Origin: Deltaproteobacteria bacterium
Lineage (GTDB): Bacteria; Desulfobacterota; RBG-13-43-22
DNA: 64,000 nt
Assembly (NCBI GenBank): GCA_016208255.1
Contig: JACQYK010000065.1
Span: forward strand, 1-64,000
Reading direction: 5' to 3'
Part shown: piece after piece, positions 43,839 to 50,230 of the stretch
Numbering within the stretch: the first letter of the stretch is position 1
Layout of the letters: every line of letters starts with the position of its first letter
The notes under the pieces: generated by a model
Told to the model about the DNA's origin: nothing
Database searches by the model: none
Seen by the model: only the letters and a program-made list of their open reading frames with translations
Made by a program: the position numbers and the translations under genes

Positions 43839-44360
43839 TTATCTTTTTGTAGCACAGCCGCCCCCGGCTGTGTCCCTTTCCCCTTCTATCCGTTCCCGCC
43901 AGAGCCAGGGATAATCATCAACTTGTTTAACTAGCCCCTGACGCACTGGATTTTGGCAAATATATTCGACTTTTTCGATTATTGTTTCTTCTGAGCGAAG
44001 TATGTGATCAAAAGATTCATCCTGCCAGACATGACCTTTTCGCTTAAGAAGCTTGTTAATGCTGTGGGCCGATGACCCTTTAATACCATTCGTAATTTCA
44101 GATAGGCTAAATGGACACCCGGATTTATCTTTCAAGGGTGTAAAAACCATAGGTACATGATCCGGCATAACCACAACACCATGGACCTGTAATTTGGTTT
44201 GATGATCGTAGAGACAATGCCTTATGATGACTTCTCTCACTGATTCGGGGAGGGACCATCGCCTGTATGTTGCAAAAGTGACAAAGTAGGTTTTTTCTTC
44301 AACTTGCAAGTGAGGCAAGTTACGTCGGGAAAACCCCTTGTTTGGTTTTGCCAAAGTCAT
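43839..44360 (-). CDS. REP-associated tyrosine transposase with degenerate HUH motif
   Basis: Start set at 44360 (MTLAKPNKGFSRRNLPHLQV), because the longer track start reads into the terminal repeat. About 173 aa. Y1-transposase features are present: TYFVTFATYRRW, VVMPDHVPMVF, GHVWQDESFDHILRSEETII and the catalytic-tyrosine region EKVEYICQNPVRQGLV. The second histidine of the HUH motif is proline here (HVP for HVH), a one-base change, so cleavage activity is probably lost. Confidence 0.88.
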   Translation of the reverse strand: MTLAKPNKGFSRRNLPHLQVEEKTYFVTFATYRRWSLPESVREVIIRHCLYDHQTKLQVHGVVVMPDHVPMVFTPLKDKSGCPFSLSEITNGIKGSSAHSINKLLKRKGHVWQDESFDHILRSEETIIEKVEYICQNPVRQGLVKQVDDYPWLWRERIEGERDTAGGGCATKR

Positions 44361-44390
44361 AGAGGACACAGCCGGGGGCGGCTGTGCTAC
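43849..44390. mobile_element. REP-transposase element with 27-bp perfect inverted ends
   Basis: The left end begins GTAGCACAGCCGCCCCCGGC, and the right end (44364-44390) is its exact reverse complement over 27 bp. Each end is itself a REP hairpin (ACAGCCG-CCCC-CGGCTGT). The element contains the RAYT gene and sits between hdrC and hdrB. Confidence 0.85.
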
Positions 44391-44448
44391 ATCTTTAAGC
44401 CTTCGATTAACGATTGGTGTCATAATAAAATTTATCTTTTTTTAGACT

Positions 44449-44916
44449 CTATTTAAGTATCTTTTGAATATCTTTGAAATCCCCTTTTATCTCCGGCAAT
44501 CCCATTTCCTTCCGTTTTTCATTTTCAAAATCGCCCACCTCATACATCCGCCCTTGTTGATCAAGCAGGTTCCGAGCGGCCCCCATGCCCGGAGGCGCCA
44601 GTCCCTTTCGGACAGCCAGATTGCGTAAGGCAAAAACAACTTCGGTAAAATCGACCTCCTGGGGGCAGCTTTCCTGACAGGTATAACAGGTCGAACAGTG
44701 CCAGAGAAGTTCTTCTTTGAGCAGTTCTTCCTCCATACCTAACAGGATCATGCGGATAATCCTTCTCGGATTATATTCCGGTTCGATTTTTTCAATCGGA
44801 CAGCGGGCCGAGCAAACCCCGCAGGAAAAACATTTCTTGATCTGTTCGCCGCCTAACTCCCCGGCCACCCGCTGTTTGAAATCGGGATCTAATTTTCTGA
44901 GATCAATGGGGTCCAT
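44449..44916 (-). CDS. HdrC-like iron-sulfur subunit
   Basis: 155 aa from the ATG at 44916 (MDPIDLRKLD). The track start is a TTG lying within a palindromic repeat and is unlikely. Two [4Fe-4S] motifs are present: CFSCGVCSARCP and CSTCYTCQESCP, each with the HdrC spacing. It links HdrA to HdrB. The transcription order HdrA-HdrC-HdrB is kept although a transposase element was inserted between hdrC and hdrB. Confidence 0.9.
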   Translation of the reverse strand: MDPIDLRKLDPDFKQRVAGELGGEQIKKCFSCGVCSARCPIEKIEPEYNPRRIIRMILLGMEEELLKEELLWHCSTCYTCQESCPQEVDFTEVVFALRNLAVRKGLAPPGMGAARNLLDQQGRMYEVGDFENEKRKEMGLPEIKGDFKDIQKILK

Positions 44917-44940
44917 TTTCAAAAACCAATTATTGTTCTT

Positions 44941-45015
44941 TGTAGGGGCGGGTTTCAAACCCGCCCGGTTCTAATTCTGTTTCCATTCAGGGCCGGTTTG
45001 AAACCCGCCCCTACA
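44941..45015. repeat. 75-bp palindromic element with 21-bp inverted ends
   Basis: TGTAGGGGCGGGTTTCAAAC on the left and its reverse complement on the right; each arm also folds on itself (GGCGGGTTT/AAACCCGCC). A non-coding REP/MITE-type element directly upstream of hdrC. Confidence 0.8.
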
Positions 45016-45040
45016 ATGACACCAGTCACTTCGAGCATCT

Positions 45041-46771
45041 TTAAGTAACCGCCAATTGTTCAAGAAAATTATCAATAATTTCCTTCAAATACCATTCCAT
45101 ATTGCTCGAAATATTTTCAAAACGGATCCTTTCCGGATGGACTCCGGCTTCTTCCAGATATTTTCTGGTTTCCAGGATACGATCCCGGGCATAGAGGTTT
45201 CCATAGACCGACCGGCAGTTTTCTTCCGGACAGGCCAGGACCATGACCCCGTCCACCCCCAGAGAGAAGGCTTTTAATAGATGAGCGGGATCCAGTTTCC
45301 CGGCACAGGGCAAGGCCATAAATTCCACATCACTTTGAACTTTGAACTTTGAACTTTGAACCGCTTCCCAAGCCGCCCCGGCCGAACGTTGGCATCCAAA
45401 AATGATGATTCGGGGTTGATCGGATTCAACCTGATCCCATTTTCCCAGGGTAATCTCAAGTTTTGTCCGGACCGCCCCATCAGAAAAACCGTTAATCTGG
45501 ATAGCGCCCATTGGGCACTCAGCGGCGCAGATCCCGCAGCGCCGGCAGGCCAGGGGATGAATAAAAACCCGGTGCGTCCAACCGATGGCCTGGTGGGGAC
45601 AAAACCTCAGGCAGGTCAGACAAAGGGTGCAAAGCCCTTTATCCACGGTTACCTCCTGATTCATCGGTTCGGAAGTCCGGTCTTCGAAAAAATGGCGGAC
45701 CGAAAGGGCGACAGCCCCGGCCTCATCCAGACAGGCCTGGGGAAGCATCGGGCCTTTGCCCGGACCGGCGATAAATATTCCTTCCCTCAGGGAAATCTGG
45801 GGCAGGAAATGAACGTTGGCCGGTTGCAGAAAGCCGTTTTTATCCATCCCTATTCCGGCGGCTAAAGCCCCTTCCCGGACTTCCGCAGGCAATGAATGCC
45901 TGGAATCCACCACCAGAAGATCGGGGGTCAATTCAAAAGGCAGCTTCAAAATGCTATCCTCAAATTGAAGCATCAACCTGTCCTCTTTTCTTAACCAGAC
46001 CGGCCCCTCTTGATCAAACTTGAAGAACAAAATCCCCTCATCCCGACAGGCTTGATAGAGCCGTTCCAACCCGTCTCCGGCCACTTTAATCTGTTGACAA
46101 AAAATGGAGACCTGCGATTGGTATCGCCTGCGAATCTCCAGGGCGGCGGCTAAGGTCCCGGCCATATCAAAAACAGTTCCCTCGTTATTCAGGCCGACCC
46201 CAAAGGCGACAAAGGAGGTTGGTTTGAGGGTCGCCAAAATTTCCTCTTCCCTGGCCGAAGGGAATCGAGGCGGAGGGGGATGGGAAAGACTGTCTTTTTG
46301 AATTTCATTGGAATCCGGGATTAGTTCGAAAATAGAGTCCCTCTCCCAACGAGCTCGATTTTCATGTCTGGTGGTGCCAGCCCCAAAAGGCGGGGCATGG
46401 CGGTTTAATACTTTGTGAATTTCTTCTAAAGTAATAACCGGTGAGAAAGGGGCTGACGGATAAGCGGGAAAATTTCCTTCAGAAACCAGCTCCGGGGCAA
46501 AGATGATCGCCCCGAAGTTCTCCGTCCACTTTTTTTCCAAAATCCCCTCATCCCCCTTTTGATCCAAGGAAGGGATAGATTGTCCAAAGGACACCCGGAA
46601 GTCTCCGGCAAAACCCTCAAGGCCAAGCAACTGAATCCCGTCATCCGGACGAATTAACTTTACCTCATAGCCTGAGACCTTAAGCCGGGAAGCCGTTTCC
46701 TCTGCGGTAAGACCTCCGCCCCAAACAAGCACCCGGGGTATTTTTCTGGATTCTTCCTGAGGGGCAATCAT
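45041..46771 (-). CDS. HdrA-like protein fused to a MvhD domain
   Basis: 576 aa. A Rossmann/HdrA-type start (VLVWGGGLTAEETASRLKVS) leads to two ferredoxin motifs (CTLCLTCLRFCP and CRRCGICAAECP, about residues 390-440), followed by a MvhD (hydrogenase iron-sulfur subunit) domain (RIIIFGCQRSAGAAWEAV, VMVLACPEENCRSVYGN). In this MvhD the position that is TGA in the separate mvhD gene is a cysteine. Two repeat-derived insertions are visible: LNRHAPPFGAGTTRHENRAR and on (dispersed 84-bp repeat) and SSKFKVQ (heptamer repeat). Overlaps the upstream HdrA gene by four bases. Confidence 0.87.
   Translation of the reverse strand: MIAPQEESRKIPRVLVWGGGLTAEETASRLKVSGYEVKLIRPDDGIQLLGLEGFAGDFRVSFGQSIPSLDQKGDEGILEKKWTENFGAIIFAPELVSEGNFPAYPSAPFSPVITLEEIHKVLNRHAPPFGAGTTRHENRARWERDSIFELIPDSNEIQKDSLSHPPPPRFPSAREEEILATLKPTSFVAFGVGLNNEGTVFDMAGTLAAALEIRRRYQSQVSIFCQQIKVAGDGLERLYQACRDEGILFFKFDQEGPVWLRKEDRLMLQFEDSILKLPFELTPDLLVVDSRHSLPAEVREGALAAGIGMDKNGFLQPANVHFLPQISLREGIFIAGPGKGPMLPQACLDEAGAVALSVRHFFEDRTSEPMNQEVTVDKGLCTLCLTCLRFCPHQAIGWTHRVFIHPLACRRCGICAAECPMGAIQINGFSDGAVRTKLEITLGKWDQVESDQPRIIIFGCQRSAGAAWEAVQSSKFKVQSDVEFMALPCAGKLDPAHLLKAFSLGVDGVMVLACPEENCRSVYGNLYARDRILETRKYLEEAGVHPERIRFENISSNMEWYLKEIIDNFLEQLAVT
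45334..45361. repeat. four perfect TTTGAAC heptamers inside a coding sequence
   Basis: TTTGAAC is repeated four times without mismatch within the MvhD part of the HdrA-MvhD gene. On the coding strand the repeat encodes VQSSKFKVQS. The same kind of unit occurs in the intergenic heptamer runs of this window. Confidence 0.9.
46327..46410. repeat. 84-bp dispersed repeat, copy 2 (in frame inside hdrA-mvhD)
   Basis: Homologous to 42893-42974. Here it lies inside an open reading frame and adds about 28 residues (HKVLNRHAPPFGAG to SIFELI). The hairpin position is kept with different bases (CCCC...GGGG), suggesting that structure, not sequence, is conserved. Confidence 0.8.
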
Positions 46772-47808
46772 AGGGACCCGGCCTTCAAATAAGCTGCCAT
46801 TTCTTCCGCTGTTCTGCAGGCTTCGGTAATACTCCGGGCAATATCTTTCGGTCCACGAACAGTACCGGCCAGAAAGATCCCTTTAGAGGAAAGATTTTCC
46901 TTCCCCGGGTCTAAAAACCCGTCTTCATTCAAAGGTACACCCAATTTTTCCATGAAAAATTCAAGACCCGTTCCGGGCCTGATTCCGATGGAAAGTACGG
47001 CCAGATCAAAAGCCTCTTTCCGGCTGGAAGTTCCACTGTCGTCCTGGAAGGTCACCAGGACCTGATCATTTTCCCCTTTTTGTATCTCCCCGGGAATGGT
47101 CCGGATGAAACGGATTCGTTTTTCGGCCTGTTCAAGAAAAAGAGGGAAATCCTTACCGAAGGTCTGGAGGTCCATATAAAAAAAAGTGATTTCGGTCTGA
47201 GGCCTTTTATGCTGGATGAGGTTGGCCATCCGCAGGGCATAGGCGCAGCAAACCTGGGAGCAATAGGGGTGATTTAAATGAAGATCCCTGCTGCCGACAC
47301 ATTGGATAAAGGCCATAGAGGCGGGAGGGGCATGATCGGACGGTCGGAGAGCCGCCCCGGTTTCCCGAAGCTGTTTTTCCAGGTCCAAGCCGGTTATTAC
47401 ATTAGGAAATAGTCCATATCGATACTGGGGTTTGTCTTCAGCCCTGAAGGGGGTAAAACCGGTTGCCAGAAGAAGGGCCTCGGCCCTCCCCTCGCCACCC
47501 CCTCCAGGGCGGCTAAAGGTATAGAGAAATTTCTTGTCGTCCATGGTCAGGTCGGTCACTTCGGTCTGCAAATGGACCTCGATGTTGTCCGCTTTACCCA
47601 AAGCTTGCAAAGAATCATTTAACAGGCAGACTCCGCATTGCTGGCAGACATCGGTAGCCTTACAGCAAAAATGGCGAACCATGCCTCCCAGGCTGGCTGA
47701 TTTTTCTATCAGGGTCACCGCAATATTCAAACGGCTCAGGGCCAGGGCAGCCGTGATGCCGGCCATGCCCCCGCCGAGGATCAGTACCTTTGAGTTATTC
47801 CGGTTCAT
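46768..47808 (-). CDS. HdrA-like FAD/iron-sulfur subunit
   Basis: 346 aa, the flavin part of HdrA. FAD motif VLILGGGMAGITAALALSRL, the cluster-binding segment CCKATDVCQQCGVC in place of the usual DCSxC region, FATGFTPF-like LLATGFTPF and the HdrA signature IQCVGSRDLHLNHPYCSQVC. Co-translated with the HdrA-MvhD fusion downstream (ATGA overlap), with which it may together make a full HdrA. Lies right after metF. Confidence 0.88.
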   Translation of the reverse strand: MNRNNSKVLILGGGMAGITAALALSRLNIAVTLIEKSASLGGMVRHFCCKATDVCQQCGVCLLNDSLQALGKADNIEVHLQTEVTDLTMDDKKFLYTFSRPGGGGEGRAEALLLATGFTPFRAEDKPQYRYGLFPNVITGLDLEKQLRETGAALRPSDHAPPASMAFIQCVGSRDLHLNHPYCSQVCCAYALRMANLIQHKRPQTEITFFYMDLQTFGKDFPLFLEQAEKRIRFIRTIPGEIQKGENDQVLVTFQDDSGTSSRKEAFDLAVLSIGIRPGTGLEFFMEKLGVPLNEDGFLDPGKENLSSKGIFLAGTVRGPKDIARSITEACRTAEEMAAYLKAGSL

Positions 47809-47879
47809 TATGTTGGTTAATCGTTTTAGCCTATAATATAGTTAGAGATGAATTGTACTCCGAACTATTTCCTCCGAAT

Positions 47880-48614
47880 CTAAATCAGCTCCCCAATCTT
47901 ATCCTCTTGCCCTTGAAGCATCAAATGGACCCCCTGAAAACGTCCGTCCTTCCTGATGGTCTCAATCAAATGGGACGTGAACTCAATCATTCTTGGCTGG
48001 AATTCCGTCGAAGGAACCGATTTGAATTGATCCGCCAACGATTCCGGGATTAATAATCCGGGATATTTTCCCAAGACATATCCTCGGACCTGTTCTTCCC
48101 TTAACAAAAAAACCGAAGCCAATAACGGGGTTTTAATTCCAGGACCCTGCTTAAAAATGCCTTCCACATCAGCCAGGTCAAAAACGGGATGGCTTATAAA
48201 AAAATGAACTCCGGCCCCTTCTTTTTTTCTAAGTTTCAAATACAGGGGTTCAACAGGGGTTCCCGTCAGGGTAACGGCCGATCCAATGGTAAATAACGGG
48301 GGGGGGCCTTCAATAACATTTCCCGAAATATCCCTGTTGGAATTCAGTAGGGAAAGAGCCCAGATCAGTTGAGTGGAATCTAGATCATAGACCGGCTTGC
48401 CTTCCGGATGATCCCCCCAGGTGACATAATCCCCGGTCACGGCCAGAATATTTTGAATACCCAAACCGGCCGCTGCCAAAAGATCGGACTGTAGTGCCAG
48501 ACGGTTTCGGTCCCGGCAGGTTATGGTCATAACCGGTTCCAGACCTTGTTCGAGAAGATACCGGCAAAATCCTAAAGCCCCTAAGGTTCGGGCAAACTTA
48601 CTTGGATCCGGCAT
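47880..48614 (-). CDS. MetF-type methylene-tetrahydrofolate reductase, N-terminally shortened
   Basis: 244 aa against about 290-300. From residue 20 on it is typical MetF: LEPVMTITCRDRNRLALQSD, ILAVTGDYVTWGDHPEGKPV and YDLDSTQLIWALSLL. The first ~55 residues of the TIM barrel (with the conserved acidic and folate-contact residues of strands 1-2) are absent, and no such sequence is found upstream in any frame. The ATG lies inside the end of metV with GGAGGT just before it. A natural short form or a deletion derivative. Confidence 0.82.
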   Translation of the reverse strand: MPDPSKFARTLGALGFCRYLLEQGLEPVMTITCRDRNRLALQSDLLAAAGLGIQNILAVTGDYVTWGDHPEGKPVYDLDSTQLIWALSLLNSNRDISGNVIEGPPPLFTIGSAVTLTGTPVEPLYLKLRKKEGAGVHFFISHPVFDLADVEGIFKQGPGIKTPLLASVFLLREEQVRGYVLGKYPGLLIPESLADQFKSVPSTEFQPRMIEFTSHLIETIRKDGRFQGVHLMLQGQEDKIGELI

Positions 48615-49281
48615 GATACCTCCTGAGATAAGCCAGGTGGGTGACCTTCCCCGGTTTTGTCCGGTGGCGAAAATCAGCTGGGGGGCGCATGGACTCCATC
48701 TGGTCCAGTCTTCCTTCTGAGGTCAGTCTTTCATAGATGGAAACCCAGGCACAGGGTCGTTCAGGGTCCACATCGCATTTTCCATCCATCATTCCGCCGC
48801 AGGGGCCGTTATCCAGCCCTTTGGCACAGAGGGTTCTGGGGCATATCCCGCCGGTGACGGCCAGCAGACAATCGCCGCAGGCCCGGCAGCGTTCGGTCCA
48901 TAAACCCGCGGCTTCGGTTACTCCGATGAATGAAGTATTTACCCCGGGAAAAACTTTTTTCTCAGGATAAGTTTCAGCCAGGAACTGAACACCGGCCCCG
49001 CAGGCCAGGGATAAAAGACAATCAACCTCCTTGACCGGTTCTCGCAGGGTTTCCAGAAACTCATGATCGCATTGTCTTTCCGGGGTTTCTTCCGATATTC
49101 GTATTTCTTTCTTATCCAGGGCGAAGCTCATCCGAAGCTGGCTGGCCAGGAGCCCCACTTCTTTTTTGCCGCCGGCCAGGCAGACGGCCACACAGGTCCC
49201 GCAGCCCACCACCAGGATATTTTGAAAATCAGCTATACTCTTTTTAATTTCTTGAAAAGGTTTTCGAACAGCCACGATCAT
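48598..49281 (-). CDS. MetV-type zinc/iron-sulfur subunit of methylene-tetrahydrofolate reductase
   Basis: 227 aa. Cysteine-rich MetV pattern: ILVVGCGTCVAVCLAGG near residue 25, SLACGAGVQ, then ERCRACGDCLLAVTGGICPR and KGLDNGPCGGMMDGKCDVDP. The last part resembles the C-terminal domain associated with MetF. Together with MetF, HdrABC and MvhD this matches the MetVF-Hdr module first described in Moorella. Overlaps metF by 17 bp. Confidence 0.88.
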   Translation of the reverse strand: MIVAVRKPFQEIKKSIADFQNILVVGCGTCVAVCLAGGKKEVGLLASQLRMSFALDKKEIRISEETPERQCDHEFLETLREPVKEVDCLLSLACGAGVQFLAETYPEKKVFPGVNTSFIGVTEAAGLWTERCRACGDCLLAVTGGICPRTLCAKGLDNGPCGGMMDGKCDVDPERPCAWVSIYERLTSEGRLDQMESMRPPADFRHRTKPGKVTHLAYLRRYHAGSK

Positions 49282-49344
49282 AAAAAATATCCTAACAACT
49301 GTATTTTATTTTATTCCATAATCCGAATCCGCATTAAAGCTCTT

Positions 49345-49588
49345 GTTCACCGCAAAGCCGCAAAGAACGCAGAGGGAACGAATATTGTTCAATCCCGTGA
49401 GAGGCGGGATTGAACAAAACAACTCTGGCCTCCGGCCAAATAAATACCCGGAGGGTAGCGGAGGCTTATCGATTGCCAGCCTCTCACCCCGGCCCCCGAA
49501 CGGGGGCCTTGGCCTTGGGTCGGCCGAGCCTCCCGTGGCAATCGATAAAAGTTCTCCTTTGCGCTCTCTGCGACTTTGCGGTGGAAAC
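49345..49588. repeat. 244-bp element with nested inverted repeats
   Basis: Outer ends: GTTCACCGCAAAGCCGCA and, inverted, GACTTTGCGGTGGAAAC. Inside: GTTCAATCCCG...CGGGATTGAAC, then TTATCGATTGCCA...TGGCAATCGATAA enclosing a GGCCCCCG/CGGGGGCC hairpin. No ORF is convincing. A MITE-like element inserted between mvhD and metV. Confidence 0.75.
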
Positions 49589-49607
49589 AGTTATTTCAAA
49601 AAATCAG

Positions 49608-50024
49608 TTACGATTTTTTTAACGGGTTCGGCCCCAGCTTCCTGGCCCGGCTGGTCATCTCGGTCACCGCTCTGACCCAGGCCGGGGCATCGGAGGCGCC
49701 GATAGGAAACATCTCCAGGCGCTCCGGTTCCAAACCGATTTCCTTCAATAATCTTTTCGTATATTCCACCCGCTCTTTGGCCCTTAGATTTCCTTCCAGG
49801 AAATGACAGTCGCCGATCTCTCAGCCGCCTACCAGGAGGGCATCGGCTCCCCTTTCAAAAACCGTCAAAATATGCTGAATATCGATTTTACCGGTGCATA
49901 GATATTTGACAATTCGGACATTGGGAGCATATTGAAGCCTCATGGAACCGGCCATATCCGCCGCCGTATAGGTGCAGTAGGTACAGACCAAAGCGATTAT
50001 TTTTGGTTCAAAGGAATCGGGCAT
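49608..50024 (-). CDS. MvhD-type hydrogenase iron-sulfur subunit, selenoprotein (TGA = Sec68)
   Basis: The ORF track stops at 49821, but the frame continues with perfect homology after the TGA: residues 1-67 end in GADALLVGG, then TGA, then EIGDCHFLEGNLRAKERVEY to a stop at 49608 (138 aa). In MvhD proteins this position is Cys in the motif GGCHxGDCHY, and selenocysteine is known there in VhuD of methanococci. A stem-loop fitting a bacterial SECIS follows the TGA. The protein should pass electrons between a partner and HdrA. A Cys-form MvhD is fused at 45041. Confidence 0.88.
49788..49804 (-). promoter_or_regulatory. candidate bacterial SECIS element
   Basis: On the mRNA, AUUUCC-UGGAA-GGAAAU forms a perfect 6-bp stem. 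The apical loop starts 22 nt after the UGA and has a G in its second position. Both fit the published description of bacterial SECIS elements (loop 16-37 nt after UGA, a G among the first two loop bases). Confidence 0.75.
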
Positions 50025-50035
50025 TGATACCTATT

Positions 50036-50222
50036 CAGTTCAAAAGTTAAAATTCAAATTGCAAAATGTAAAATGGAGAGGGTGCTGTTTACGAACTTCG
50101 AGTTCAGTATCGGCATAAGGAAGTCCTTTTAATGTCCTAAATATCTTCGTTGGTGGCTGCCTGTTGAACCGTTAACTCCCCATTTTGAACTTTTCATTTT
50201 TCATTTTGCACTTTGAATTATC
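50036..50222. repeat. inverted heptamer-type repeats between hdrA and mvhD
   Basis: AATTCAAATTGCAAAATGTA on the left is matched in inverted form on the right by CATTTTGCACTTTGAATT, with additional units ATTTTTC/ATTTTGA. A gap of about 110 bp lies between them. No gene is seen in this spacer. Confidence 0.55.
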
Positions 50223-50230
50223 AACGTTCA

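Noticed and set aside
45331-45362. Repeated TTTGAAC considered as a CRISPR-like or phage repeat
   Set aside because: Units are contiguous with no spacers and lie inside a conserved reading frame; it is a simple tandem repeat.
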